The notes: generated by a model from the letters alone, not told the origin. 64,000 nucleotides of DNA from Actinomyces sp. (GCA_022649165.1 JALCNR010000001.1:186001-250000), one strand, 5' to 3'; positions 18,334-27,429 are shown, numbered from the stretch's first letter. Program-made: numbers and translations.

Positions 18334-19175
18334 TCATCCGTCCTCCAAGAACCAGGACTTCACCGCCTGCTGCACCGGCACGAGGAGTCGCTTGAAGCGG
18401 TACCCGACGAAGGACGGGTGGTCGAAGGCGTTCTCAGCCACCTCCGCATCCTCTCACGAAGGGTGGGCATGGGATGAACCGGACATTTGCGGGGGCGGTG
18501 TCGAGGAGATCCGCCGTCACTCGGTAGGCCGACGAGCTCGCCCTCGTGGCATCCGGGAGCGGCCGGGAGCGTCCGGGAGCGTCCGGGATCACGATATCTG
18601 CTGCCGTCATCGCGGTCGCGAGATCCTCCTCCCATGGCATTCCCGGAACCCGAAGGCCGACTGGGCAAGTCTGGCGGACATCTAATCCGAAGGATCGGTC
18701 GGCCTCCCGCCAGGCGCGCGCGATGTTCCCGTCCGCCCCGACGAACAGGATGCGCAGACCGAATACATCGGTTGCCTGGGACAGCGCGTAGAGGTCGGAG
18801 AGGATCTCGCAGGGGTGGTCGGCAGCGGTCATCGCGTTGATCACCGGGAGCGCCTCGGTGCTTGCCAGTTTCTCCAGCACTGTCCCGTCCTTGTGCCTGA
18901 CGACGAGGAGCCTCGCCCATGAGGCGAGATAGCCGGCGAGATCGACGAGATCCTCGTCTGTGTCCAGAGTCTCGGAGGGGAGGGCGATCGGCTGGAGTCC
19001 CATCTCCGCCTCTCCGCGTTCGAAGGACACCCGTGTGCAGAGACTCGTGGGCGGGAAGAACCACGGCGGCGCCCTCGGTCCCTGCGCCGGTCCCGGCACA
19101 GTACTGGTCCGTTCGCTCGAAGAGTTCACGCAGGTCTGTGCGGGTCCACCCGGTCAGGGTCAGCAGGTGTCGCAT
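18334..19175 (-). pseudogene. ornithine carbamoyltransferase-like gene broken by two frameshifts
   Basis: Three frames together spell one carbamoyltransferase-like protein of about 279 residues. Frame 1 starts MRHLLTLTGWTRTDLRELFE at ATG 19175. After about 19062 homology continues in frame 2 with FFPPTSLCTRVSFERGEAEM and NAMTAADHPCEILSDLYAL. After about 18440 it moves to frame 3 with EDAEVAENAFDHPSF and FKRLLVPVQQAV, ending at 18334. Both shifts equal one extra base, and the total is 280 codons plus two bases. The carbamoyl-phosphate motif reads SLCTR where SxRTR is usual, a further sign of decay. A tandem 10-base repeat around 18551-18588 encodes a PGRS-like stretch. Sequencing error or a decoding shift cannot be excluded, but two shifts plus motif loss favour a pseudogene. 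Confidence 0.82.
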
Positions 19176-19258
19176 GGTCCGCTCTTCGCTGTCAGACCTG
19201 TTCTCCCGGGTCGTCGGATGATCCGACGCCCGTCGCGGCCGGGAGGTGCCCGGCGGTC

Positions 19259-19837
19259 TCACAGCGTAAGGGACATCGGGACGAGGACGACTCCCGACTC
19301 GAGAGCATCACCCGGGGCGCACTGCGCGAAGCCGAGCCGCCGGTAGAACTCCGCGGCGCCACTCTGCGCGGCGAGCACGATCTCGACGCCGCCGCACGAG
19401 ACGATGTGTTTGAGGGCCGCGCGCATGACGAGCGTCCCCGTGCCCAGGCCGCGAGCAGGCTCGAGGACGGCGACCTGTCCGACCCGCCAGATGTGGCTCC
19501 CCAGTTCCAGGCACCGTGCGGTCGCGAGGGGATCCTCACCGGTGAAGGCCACCACGTGGACGGCTCGCCCATCCGCGCCGTCGAACACCTCGTCCTCCGG
19601 CACGCCCTGTTCGTCGACGAAAACCTGGCGACGCACGAGACGCGCGGCGTCGCGCAGTGTTCGCGCGCGTCCGACCATGAGTCGGTCCGGGACGCGACAG
19701 CGTTCCCGGGACGAGGACGTCCCTGCTTGTCGGGCACCGTTGCGCACTGGGTCCTCACGGATCTGGTCGAACGTCATGACGAACGAGTGGGACGTCTCCC
19801 CGCCCACTCGCCGCCATAAGGGATCGTACTTGCTCAT
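19259..19837 (-). CDS. GNAT acetyltransferase with a partial DUF7662-like N terminus
   Basis: 192 residues. Residues from about 54 form a GNAT domain: RLVRRQVFVDEQGVPEDEV, VVAFTGEDPLATARCLEL, the acetyl-CoA loop VLEPARGLGTGTLVMRAAL and AEFYRRLGF. It resembles ElaA/GNAT proteins acting on small molecules. The first 26 residues (MSKYDPLWRRVGGE, then FVMTFDQI) look like the start of a DUF7662 protein, but that domain is cut short and joined to the GNAT part through an unstructured linker. The ATG at 19837 is preceded by GGAGGGCGG, so translation of the chimera is plausible. ATG 19678 would give a GNAT-only protein but lacks a good site. It lies upstream of the broken carbamoyltransferase. Confidence 0.72.
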   Translation of the reverse strand: MSKYDPLWRRVGGETSHSFVMTFDQIREDPVRNGARQAGTSSSRERCRVPDRLMVGRARTLRDAARLVRRQVFVDEQGVPEDEVFDGADGRAVHVVAFTGEDPLATARCLELGSHIWRVGQVAVLEPARGLGTGTLVMRAALKHIVSCGGVEIVLAAQSGAAEFYRRLGFAQCAPGDALESGVVLVPMSLTL

Positions 19838-20040
19838 CGTCGCCCGCCCTCCATGTCATCCGGCGGTTTCCCCTCCCGAGCCGCGGCTCTTGCGCGTAGC
19901 ACGTTGAGCGAGAACTCCACCATGCCCGGCGGCCGATCAACCTCTGCAGTTAGATCAGTCGATACCCGGCCTGCGCACGACCCGCGGTAGAGTTCGCGGC
20001 GCACAACCAGAAAGTTGCAAGACTCGAGGAGATGTCCGTC

Positions 20041-20595
20041 GTGACGCTGAAGCCGTTCATCCGCGATGCACAGCCCGACGACGCCACGGCGATCGGCAAG
20101 GCGCTTCAAGCGTATCTCGTCCAGACAGAGAAGGAGAAGACCGAACAGGGAGCCGGCGGGTGTCTTTCTCCCATGGGAGAGCTTCCTGTGAAGTACCGAG
20201 CCGAAGTCGAAGATCCGGCCGGCGCGTTGTCGGACTGCCTGGTCTTCGTGGCCGAACTTGACCGGAGTGTGGTCGGCGTCGTTGTCGTGAAGCCGCAGGC
20301 TGAGTCGGTTGAGGTCAAGCGCCTGTGGGCATCTCCTGGCGTACGGGGTCGCGGCGTCGGTTCGGCTCTGCTCGATGTTGCGATCGTCGCGGCCGGGTCC
20401 GTTCCGGTGACGCTGACGGTGTGGGACTGGCGCCAAAGCGCCATCCGCATGTATGAGTCACGCGGATTCGCGCAGGTGGTCTCGTGGGATGAACGCCCCC
20501 GCCTCATCTGCATGCGGCGTGACGTGAGGCATGCGGCGAGCCGTTCGGCACAAGCCCGTCGCAGAGCGTCACATCGAGTCACGACGACACATTGA
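20041..20595 (+). CDS. GNAT family acetyltransferase
   Basis: 184 residues of one GNAT fold: FIRDAQPDDATAIGKAL, VEVKRLWASPGVRGRGVGSA with the RxxGxG acetyl-CoA loop, LTVWDWRQSAIRMYESRGF. The acceptor substrate is unknown. GAGGAG abuts an ATG at 20032 but lies nine bases before GTG 20041, so the GTG is preferred; the difference is three residues. The last 17 bases overlap the convergent ychF gene, and the Arg-rich tail there may be an extension with little function. The promoter was not resolved. Confidence 0.85.
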   Translation: MTLKPFIRDAQPDDATAIGKALQAYLVQTEKEKTEQGAGGCLSPMGELPVKYRAEVEDPAGALSDCLVFVAELDRSVVGVVVVKPQAESVEVKRLWASPGVRGRGVGSALLDVAIVAAGSVPVTLTVWDWRQSAIRMYESRGFAQVVSWDERPRLICMRRDVRHAASRSAQARRRASHRVTTTH

Positions 20596-21667
20596 ACCGG
20601 AACTCCACCACGTCCCCGTCCTGCATGACGTAGTCCTTGCCCTCCATGCGGACCTTGCCATGCGCGCGCGCCTCGGCCACGGAACCCAGCTCCATGAGGT
20701 CGTCGAAGCCGACGATCTCCGCCTTGATGAAGCCCTTCTGGAAGTCCGTGTGGATGACCCCGGCGGCCTCCGGGGCGGTATCGCCCTGATGGATCGTCCA
20801 GGCCCGCGCCTCCTTCGGGCCCGCCGTGAGGAATGTCTGGAGCCCGAGCGTGTCGAAGCCGACACGCGCCAGCTTGTCCAACCCGGACTCGCTCTGGCCC
20901 GATTCCTCGAGCATCTCGCGGGCGTCGTCAGGATCCAGCTCAACCAGTTCGGCCTCGAACTCGGCGTTGAGGAAGACGGCTTCGGCGGGCGCGACCAGGT
21001 CGCGCAGTTCCGTCTGCAACGCAGGATCGTCCATCCCGGCATCGTCCATGTTGAACACGTAGATGAACGGCTTGGAGGTCATGAGTTGGAACGACTTCAA
21101 CGCCTCGGCGTCCAGGCCCGCCCTCGCGGTCCCGGACAGCAGCTCGCCGCGCTCGAGCAGCGCGAGCGCCGCCTGCGCAGTCTCCAGCACGACGGCCTCG
21201 GTCTTCCGCCCGCGCACCTCTTTCTCAAGTCGCGGGATCTGGCGCTCCAGCGTCTGCATGTCCGCAAGGATCAACTCCGTCGAGATCGTCTCGATGTCGT
21301 CCTTGGGAGACACCCGTCCATCGACATGGACGACATCGGGATCCTGGAAGACGCGCGTGACCTGGCAGATGGCGTCGGCCTCGCGGATGTTGGCGAGAAA
21401 CTGGTTGCCCAGCCCCTCCCCCTCGGAGGCGCCGCGCACGATGCCGGCGATGTCGACGAAGGACACCGTGGCCGGCACGATGCGTTCAGAGTTGTAGAGG
21501 GAGGCGAGGCGCTCCAGCCGGGGGTCGGGCAGCGGGACGATCCCGACATTCGGCTCAATGGTGGCGAACGGATAGTTCGCCGCCAGAACGGTCGCGCGCG
21601 TCAGCGCGTTGAACAGGGTCGACTTGCCGACGTTGGGCAGTCCGGCGATTCCGATGGTGAGCGACAC
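20579..21667 (-). CDS. ychF: redox-regulated ATPase YchF/OLA1
   Basis: 362 residues, normal for this Obg-family P-loop ATPase. Motifs: [19 protein letters not shown] (P-loop), [19 protein letters not shown] (G3/switch), and a coiled-coil insertion around [17 protein letters not shown]. The altered G4 region (FNMDD) matches YchF, which prefers ATP over GTP. The C-terminal TGS domain ends in a [11 protein letters not shown] segment. It binds ribosomes and affects oxidative stress responses in characterised bacteria. Start at 21667 by family. The gene lies next to ispH in the same orientation with repeat copy 10 between. Confidence 0.97.
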   Translation of the reverse strand: MSLTIGIAGLPNVGKSTLFNALTRATVLAANYPFATIEPNVGIVPLPDPRLERLASLYNSERIVPATVSFVDIAGIVRGASEGEGLGNQFLANIREADAICQVTRVFQDPDVVHVDGRVSPKDDIETISTELILADMQTLERQIPRLEKEVRGRKTEAVVLETAQAALALLERGELLSGTARAGLDAEALKSFQLMTSKPFIYVFNMDDAGMDDPALQTELRDLVAPAEAVFLNAEFEAELVELDPDDAREMLEESGQSESGLDKLARVGFDTLGLQTFLTAGPKEARAWTIHQGDTAPEAAGVIHTDFQKGFIKAEIVGFDDLMELGSVAEARAHGKVRMEGKDYVMQDGDVVEFRFNVSS

Positions 21668-21708
21668 CCGTTCATTGTAGGTGCCGCCGCGCCGGCTCCC
21701 CTCTGCGT

Positions 21709-21736
21709 CGAGTGGTCACGTGCGTGCGACCAGTCG
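21709..21736. repeat. 28-bp dyad element, copy 10
   Basis: Left arm CGAGTGGTCAC, centre GTGCGT, right arm GCGACCAGTCG. This copy carries both an altered left arm and the CAGTCG right end seen in copy 1. It lies 42 bases upstream of the ychF start. Confidence 0.84.
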
Positions 21737-21788
21737 ATGGGATCGGCGGCGCCTCGATGGGCGGGTGAATGGGGACAGCGCGGTGGTC

Positions 21789-22886
21789 TCAGCTGGTGTG
21801 GTTCACGCCGACGCGGCGCTTGGCGTGGGGACGGGTCTCCCCCATGCCGCTGGCCGCCATCTGCGCGCGCAGGTTCCGCGGCAGGGCGAAGGTGATGGTC
21901 TCGGTCTCGGTGCGGACCTCCTCGACGGTGGGGAAGCCGCGGGCCCGGAGCCACTCGACGACGTCGCGCACGAGCACCTCCGGCACCGATGCCCCCGACG
22001 TCAGCCCCACGGTCGAGGCGCCCTGGAACCAGACGGGGTCCAGCTCGTCCGCCTTGTCGACGCGGTACGCGGCGCCGGCGCCGGACTCCAGGGCCACTTC
22101 GACCAGGCGTACCGAGTTCGACGAGTTCGCCGAGCCCACGACAATCATGACGTCGGCGCGCGGGGCGATGGTCTTCACGGCGACCTGCCTGTTCTGCGTG
22201 GCGTAGCAGATGTCGTCGCTGGGCGGATCCTCCAGCAGAGGGAACCGCTCGCGCAGCCGGTCCACTGTCTCCCGCGTCTCGTCGACCGACAACGTCGTCT
22301 GGGACACCCACACGACACGCGAGGGATCGCGCACGACGACGTCGTCGACTTCCTCGGGCGAGCCGACGACCTGGATGTGCTCGGGCGCCTCCCCGAAGGT
22401 GCCCTCGACCTCCTCATGGCCCTCGTGGCCGACGAGGATGATGTCGTAGTCCTCCTTCGCGAAACGGATCGCCTCACGGTGGACCTTGGTGACCAAAGGG
22501 CAGGTCGCGTCGATGGTGGCCAGGTTGCGCGCCTGAGCGACCGCGCGCACCTGGGGGGAGACGCCGTGGGCGCTGAAGACGACACGGGCACCCTCGGGAA
22601 CCTGCTCCGTGTCCTGGACGAAGATGGCTCCGCGCCGCGACAGGGACTCCACGACGTACTTGTTGTGGACGATCTCCTTGCGGACGTAGACGGGCGGACC
22701 ATAGAGGTCGAGCGCCTTCTCCACGACGTCGACCGCCCGGTCCACTCCCGCGCAGTATCCACGGGGCGCTGCGACGAGGATGGTGCCGGGGCCCGCTGCC
22801 GACGAGTGCCCCACGGACCGTGGAGCGGCAGCGTCCGCCGCAGCAGGGTGCGGTACCCGAGAGGAGGCGGCTGTCTGGAGGCTCAT
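21789..22886 (-). CDS. ispH: 4-hydroxy-3-methylbut-2-enyl diphosphate reductase
   Basis: 365 residues. Last enzyme of the non-mevalonate isoprenoid pathway; reduces HMBPP to IPP and DMAPP with a 4Fe-4S cluster. The three cluster cysteines lie in [25 protein letters not shown] and [11 protein letters not shown]. The conserved [16 protein letters not shown] and [15 protein letters not shown] segments and His residues (FSAHGVSP) are present. The ATG at 22886 gives a short Ala/Pro-rich N-terminal extension. The region before the start is crowded with G and has only a weak ribosome-binding site. ispH is often divergent from xseA; here a pair of exported proteins separates them. Confidence 0.96.
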   Translation of the reverse strand: MSLQTAASSRVPHPAAADAAAPRSVGHSSAAGPGTILVAAPRGYCAGVDRAVDVVEKALDLYGPPVYVRKEIVHNKYVVESLSRRGAIFVQDTEQVPEGARVVFSAHGVSPQVRAVAQARNLATIDATCPLVTKVHREAIRFAKEDYDIILVGHEGHEEVEGTFGEAPEHIQVVGSPEEVDDVVVRDPSRVVWVSQTTLSVDETRETVDRLRERFPLLEDPPSDDICYATQNRQVAVKTIAPRADVMIVVGSANSSNSVRLVEVALESGAGAAYRVDKADELDPVWFQGASTVGLTSGASVPEVLVRDVVEWLRARGFPTVEEVRTETETITFALPRNLRAQMAASGMGETRPHAKRRVGVNHTS

Positions 22887-23019
22887 AGCCCCCAATGTAT
22901 CGGTCCGCCGCGCGCAGGTCTCGGGGAGATCGGGCACACCTGCCACGTCCGCGCCGACGTTCATCGCCATCGACGAGGCCGTTCCTGCCCTAAAGGCCCG
23001 GTGATCATGACGCCATCGC

Positions 23020-23047
23020 CGAGTGGTCGCTCGCACGTGACCACTCG
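23020..23047. repeat. 28-bp dyad element, copy 11
   Basis: Left arm CGAGTGGTCGC, centre TCGCAC, right arm GTGACCACTCG; flanks TCGC and GCGA extend the pairing to 23016-23051. It lies between the divergent ispH and DUF6318 genes. Confidence 0.9.
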
Positions 23048-23157
23048 GCGAGACGGTCTGGGGATTCTCAGGCCGCCGCACAAGAGGACTGCACGTTATC
23101 CACAAATTCTTGTGGAGGTCTGGTGTCTAGGAACCTGTACCAGCTATGGTGTGACGC

Positions 23158-23814
23158 ATGACTCACACCGGCGTGTTCACTCGTCTCCTCCCGGTCCTGG
23201 CCATCGGATTGGCCGGCTGCTTCCTCACCGCGTGTTCCAACCAGGACTCCGGCAACGACCCGCCCTCCGGCATGGCCGACCCCACCGGCCGCTCACCCAC
23301 GCCCGAGCTGTCCATGTCAGGCGGGTACGTCGTGGGACCGGACGGGCACCTGCTCAAGCCCAGCGACGGACCCGAGCCTCAGCCGCCCGCCTCGCCCATC
23401 AGCATCGGGGACAACACCCCCGAGGCCGCCGAGGAGTTCGCACGTTATTTTATCGCTGTCACGGAGTATGCGTGGAACACCGGCGACACTGCGCTGCTGC
23501 GGAAGATCAGCACAGAGGACTGCGAGCTCTGCAACGGGATGGCCACGAATGTCGAAGAGCGCTACCGAAAAGGCGGCTGGAATGACAATCTCCGATACGA
23601 GGTCACGCAGGCAGATTCGCCAATCCCTTATCCGAACGTCAACGATAAGTACGCAATTCTGCTTCACGTTACAACTTCAGCCGACGCAAGTTACGCCGAT
23701 GGCCATCTCGACGCAATTGATCCCGATAAAGAGCTTATCGAACTCCATACGTGCTTCATCGAGAAATGGATAGTTTGCGGAGGAGCTGGAGCAGATGATA
23801 CTGAGAGCGAATAG
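23158..23814 (+). CDS. DUF6318 family lipoprotein
   Basis: 218 residues. A lipoprotein signal with two possible lipobox cysteines (LAGC at 21 and LTAC at 26), a Pro/Ser/Thr-rich tether of about 60 residues, then an NTF2-like DUF6318 domain (EAAEEFARYFIAVTEYAWNT, ISTEDCELCNGMA). The family occurs in Actinomyces and relatives with no known function. From about 23440 onward the DNA is clearly AT-richer than its surroundings, while the 5' third has normal G+C, so the gene is compositionally mosaic. A TATGGT hexamer ends eight bases before the ATG, which would give a very short leader. The 3' end overlaps the next gene by 20 bases. Confidence 0.82.
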   Translation: MTHTGVFTRLLPVLAIGLAGCFLTACSNQDSGNDPPSGMADPTGRSPTPELSMSGGYVVGPDGHLLKPSDGPEPQPPASPISIGDNTPEAAEEFARYFIAVTEYAWNTGDTALLRKISTEDCELCNGMATNVEERYRKGGWNDNLRYEVTQADSPIPYPNVNDKYAILLHVTTSADASYADGHLDAIDPDKELIELHTCFIEKWIVCGGAGADDTESE

Positions 23815-24640
23815 CCAAGTCCAAATTCTTACTGTTGCTATTTGTGCATCAATCTTGCTCTTGGCATTACCAGCAAAAGCGGATGCCCCCGAATTGGGAG
23901 AGGACGCCAAGTGGACACTGAACCCCGGCGGAAGCGGCGACACCATCCTGATCGAAGCCGGCATCGCCTCCGGACTCCTCATTCCCGGCTTGGACAGCAG
24001 CCCGTCCGAGGACGGCACCTACTGGACGGTCGCGGCCGCGGCGGGACTGCCGCCCTCGGTCCCCTCCGGGTGTCTCGGCCAGATCCAGCAAGGCCAGTGG
24101 GCCGATGACGATTGCCCGCTCATCGGCCCGCTCCCTTCGGATACCGACCCGGAGGAGAGCACCTTCACCCCGCCCTCGACGGCCGACATCCTCTACCAGG
24201 CCCTGGCGACCGCCCATGTCTCCCCCGCCGGCCTCGCCGTCCAGCCTGCGGACTGGTCCTACACCGGTGTCCCCACTCTGGTGCACGCCGTCGACACGGA
24301 GCAGACCCTCACCGTCACCGTCCTCGGGTACACCGTCCCGATCCGCCTCCACGCCGACAGCTTCGCCTTCGATTTCCAGGACGGCAGCGCACCCCTCGTC
24401 ACCGCCGACCCGGGCTCCCCTTGGCCCGACACGACCAACCAGCACACCTACACCACCGCCGCCGACGCGCAGACCATCAGCTTGATCACGACCTGGGCCG
24501 CCACCGTGACAAACCCCTTCACCGGAGAGACCCTCTCTGTCCCCGGCATCATCCAGACCCGCGAGACCTCCTCAGCCTTCGAGGTGCGCACGTCGCACAC
24601 GGTCGTCACCGACACCGCCGAGCACCTCCAGGGACACTGA
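23795..24640 (+). CDS. secreted hypothetical protein with PKD-like region
   Basis: 281 residues with a Sec signal (VQILTVAICASILLLALP, then AKADAP as probable cleavage region). The mature part has an Asp/Ser/Pro-rich section and a beta-sandwich-like segment (FAFDFQDGSAPLVTADPG, later HTYTTAADAQTISLITTW), reminiscent of PKD-type folds seen in actinobacterial exported proteins. No enzyme motif was found. It overlaps the lipoprotein gene by 20 bases, so the two are probably translationally coupled and may act together at the cell surface. The first 90 bases are AT-rich and include a TTA leucine codon at 23867, rare in such a genome; the remainder is normal high-G+C. Confidence 0.75.
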   Translation: MILRANSQVQILTVAICASILLLALPAKADAPELGEDAKWTLNPGGSGDTILIEAGIASGLLIPGLDSSPSEDGTYWTVAAAAGLPPSVPSGCLGQIQQGQWADDDCPLIGPLPSDTDPEESTFTPPSTADILYQALATAHVSPAGLAVQPADWSYTGVPTLVHAVDTEQTLTVTVLGYTVPIRLHADSFAFDFQDGSAPLVTADPGSPWPDTTNQHTYTTAADAQTISLITTWAATVTNPFTGETLSVPGIIQTRETSSAFEVRTSHTVVTDTAEHLQGH

Positions 24641-24692
24641 CGACACACCGCCCCACGTGACGACACCACCGCGGAAATGACATGCTGGACGG

Positions 24693-26024
24693 GTGATCAC
24701 CTCCCAGCAGCACTCAGCGAACGGTGTTGGAAGACCCGCACCCCCCGGCCCCGATGCGCCCGGCCCCGCGCCCGCTGCCCGTGCCGCGGACACCACCCGC
24801 GACAACCCCTGGCCCCTGCGACGGCTCACGGAGAACATCAAGGTCTACGTCGATCGCATGTCGGAGATGTGGGTCGAGGGCCAGGTCGTCGAGTACAAAC
24901 CCCGCCCGGGCACGAAGATGGCCTTCTTCGTCCTACGTGACACCGAGGCGGACACCTCGATGACCGTCTCCACCTTTCCGGGCGTCCTGGACCGCACCGG
25001 TCCCGGCTTCGACGAGGGAGCACGCGTCGTCGTCCGCGTGAAGCCGACGTTCTGGGAGCGCCGCGGCACACTCAACCTGCGTGCCGCCGAGGTCCACCTC
25101 CAGGGGATCGGCGATCTCCTCGCCCGCATCGAGGAGCTCCGCCACGCGCTGGACGCCGAGGGGCTCTTCGCGGAGGGCCGGAAGGTCCCGCTGCCTTTCC
25201 TGCCCCAGCGTGTCGGCCTGATCTGCGGACGGAACGCGAAAGCGAAGGACGACGTCATCGTCAACGCGACCGCCCGCTGGCCGGGCATCACCTTCGAGAT
25301 CCGCGAGGTCGCTGTTCAGGGTCCATCCTGCGTCCCACAGGTGAGCGCGGCGATGGCCGAACTGGATGCCCTCCCGGAGGTGGACGTCATCGTCGTCGCC
25401 CGCGGTGGCGGGGCCGTAGAGGACCTCCTGCCATTCAGCGACGAGGTGCTGGTGCGCGCTGCGGCAGCCGTGAGGACCCCGTTGGTCTCCGCGATCGGGC
25501 ACGAGGGCGACGCCCCCTTGCTGGATCTCGTCGCCGACTACCGAGCCTCGACCCCGACGGACGCCGCACGCAGGATCGTCCCGGATCGTCAGCGTGAGCA
25601 CGACGGGCTCGCTCATGCGGTCTCGCAGATGCGCGCCGCCGTGAGATCGCGGCTCGCCCGCGAGCGGGAGCACCTCACTCTCCTGGCCTCCCGGCCCGTC
25701 CTCCTGCGCCCGACTGCCGCCCTGGAGCAACACCGGGCGCTCGTCGACGCCCAGGCGATGCGGCTGGCCCAGTCGGTCAGCCGACGGCTCGCGACCGAGC
25801 GCACAGAACTGACGCGGGCCCAGGCGACCCTGGCTGCGATCTCCCCGCAAGCGACCCTCGACCGCGGCTACGCCATGCTGCGCACGCCGTCCGGCGATCT
25901 GGTCCGCGATGCCGCCGCCGTGAAGAAGGGCGACCTCCTGGAGGCCGTCCTCGCCCGCGGCCGGCTGGTCGCCCAGGTCTTCGGAACGAATCCGGGGCCC
26001 GCGGCCCCGTCCGGCACGCCGTAG
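24693..26024 (+). CDS. xseA: exodeoxyribonuclease VII large subunit
   Basis: 443 residues. Catalytic subunit of ExoVII, which degrades single-stranded DNA from either end. An N-terminal OB fold (NIKVYVDRMSEMWVEGQVVE) is followed by the catalytic domain with LICGRNAKAKDDV, IVVARGGGAVEDLLPFSDEV and ISAIGHEGD-like TPLVSAIGHEGDAPLLD, then a long coiled coil (residues about 290-400). The GTG at 24693 is the annotated choice because no nearer start fits the conserved N terminus. xseB follows 126 bases later on the same strand, the standard arrangement. Confidence 0.95.
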   Translation: MITSQQHSANGVGRPAPPGPDAPGPAPAARAADTTRDNPWPLRRLTENIKVYVDRMSEMWVEGQVVEYKPRPGTKMAFFVLRDTEADTSMTVSTFPGVLDRTGPGFDEGARVVVRVKPTFWERRGTLNLRAAEVHLQGIGDLLARIEELRHALDAEGLFAEGRKVPLPFLPQRVGLICGRNAKAKDDVIVNATARWPGITFEIREVAVQGPSCVPQVSAAMAELDALPEVDVIVVARGGGAVEDLLPFSDEVLVRAAAAVRTPLVSAIGHEGDAPLLDLVADYRASTPTDAARRIVPDRQREHDGLAHAVSQMRAAVRSRLAREREHLTLLASRPVLLRPTAALEQHRALVDAQAMRLAQSVSRRLATERTELTRAQATLAAISPQATLDRGYAMLRTPSGDLVRDAAAVKKGDLLEAVLARGRLVAQVFGTNPGPAAPSGTP

Positions 26025-26150
26025 GCCGCGCCGTCGGCGAACCGGCCCGCCGGGCGATCCGCGCCCCGGCAGCGACGTCCTCGTCGAAACGGTCGGAACA
26101 CTCACGCCGCATCCACCCACACGATAGGCACCACCCCCAAGGAGGCCCCA

Positions 26151-26405
26151 ATGGCAGAACCGACAACATCCGCGGCGCCCGATCCCGCGACGCTGGGATA
26201 CGAGCAAGCCCGAGACGAGCTCGTCGGCATCGTGCGGCAGCTCGAGAGCGGGCAGGCGCCGCTGGAAGCGACGCTGCAGCTGTGGGAGCGCGGAGAGGCA
26301 CTCGCCGCCCGGTGCCGCCAGATCCTCGACGACGCACAGCAGCGTCTGGACCGCACGCCGGCAGACGGCCGGGCGCCGTCCGAGCCGGTTCCCACGGGCG
26401 ACTAG
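26151..26405 (+). CDS. xseB: exodeoxyribonuclease VII small subunit
   Basis: 84 residues. The small helical subunit that packs on the XseA coiled coil, several copies per complex. The conserved core is [20 protein letters not shown] followed by [18 protein letters not shown] and a short [11 protein letters not shown] 26151 is preceded by AGGAGG-like CAAGGAGG. A Pro-rich tail ends the protein. Repeat copy 12 begins 12 bases after the stop, before the sugar kinase gene. Confidence 0.94.
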   Translation: MAEPTTSAAPDPATLGYEQARDELVGIVRQLESGQAPLEATLQLWERGEALAARCRQILDDAQQRLDRTPADGRAPSEPVPTGD

Positions 26406-26416
26406 GCTTGGCACCG

Positions 26417-26444
26417 CGAGTGGTCGCCAGGAAGCGACCACTCG
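26417..26444. repeat. 28-bp dyad element, copy 12
   Basis: Left arm CGAGTGGTCGC, centre CAGGAA, right arm GCGACCACTCG. The centre is the only one of the 14 that lacks the GC core. Between xseB and the PfkB kinase gene. Confidence 0.88.
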
Positions 26445-26484
26445 GCGAGCTGCTGACGATCCGCCCAGCCGAACAGGAGACTTC

Positions 26485-27429
26485 ATGGACCTCGAGACCG
26501 ACCCCCACGTCCTCGCCATCGGCGAGGCACTGGTCGACATCGTCTCTCCCGCCTCGAATCCCTCAGCCGCCACCGAGATCCCCGGCGGGTCCCCTGCCAA
26601 CGTGGCGATGACGCTGGGCAGGCTGGGCCGCAATGTCGCGCTGCAGACGTGGATCGGGCGCGATCCGCGCGGGGACGTCATCACGAAGCACTTCGGCGAC
26701 TCGCACGTGTTCATCACCCCGGAGTCCTACGGCGCCGACCGCACCCCCACGGCGCTCGCCGCCCTCGACGAGAATGGCGCGGCGAGCTACACCTTCGACC
26801 TCGAGTGGGCGCCAGCCTCCCCGATCCGGGTCGCGGACACGGCACGCGTCGTCCACGCCGGCTCGATCGCCACGGTCATCGAACCCGGTGGACCCGCTGT
26901 GCTCGATGCGCTGGTCGCCGCCCGGCAGCACGCGATCATCACCTACGACCCGAACGCGCGGCCAGCGATCATGGGGTCGCCGGAGGAGTCCCTGGCCACG
27001 GTCAACAAGTTCGTCGCCGTCTCCGACGTGGTCAAGGTCTCCGATGAGGATATCGCCTGGCTGACGGGCGGGCGTCCCGTCGAGGACGTCCTGCGCGATT
27101 GGCTGACCATGGGCCCGGCGATCGTCATCGTCACGCGCGGGAAGACGGGGGCACTGGCGCACACGGTGTCCGGGGTCCGCCGCGCCGCCGTTCCGGCGGA
27201 CGTCAAGGTGGTGGACACCGTGGGCGCGGGAGACTCGTTCATGGGGGGCATCATCGACGCGCTGTGGTCGCTGGGCCTGGTCGGGGCCATGTCCCGCCCT
27301 GCCCTGCATGCCATCGAGGACGACCAGGTCCGCGCCATCCTCGACCGGGCATCCGCGATCTCAGACATCACTGTCTCGCGCGCGGGCGCCAACCCGCCGT
27401 GGCTCTCGGAGCTCGCCGGGGTGCGCTGA
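26485..27429 (+). CDS. PfkB family sugar kinase, probably fructokinase-like
   Basis: 314 residues of the ribokinase/PfkB fold. N-terminal signature GEALVDIVSP and EIPGGSPANVAMTLGRLG; C-terminal signature VVDTVGAGDSFMGGIID with the catalytic Asp. KVSDEDIAWLTGG is the typical motif before the nucleotide site. The VAMTLGRLGRNVALQTWIG pattern is most like bacterial fructokinases, but ribokinase-like substrates cannot be ruled out. ATG 26485 follows AGGAGA. It stands alone between repeat copies 12 and 13, with no transporter or sugar regulator adjacent. Confidence 0.88.
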   Translation: MDLETDPHVLAIGEALVDIVSPASNPSAATEIPGGSPANVAMTLGRLGRNVALQTWIGRDPRGDVITKHFGDSHVFITPESYGADRTPTALAALDENGAASYTFDLEWAPASPIRVADTARVVHAGSIATVIEPGGPAVLDALVAARQHAIITYDPNARPAIMGSPEESLATVNKFVAVSDVVKVSDEDIAWLTGGRPVEDVLRDWLTMGPAIVIVTRGKTGALAHTVSGVRRAAVPADVKVVDTVGAGDSFMGGIIDALWSLGLVGAMSRPALHAIEDDQVRAILDRASAISDITVSRAGANPPWLSELAGVR

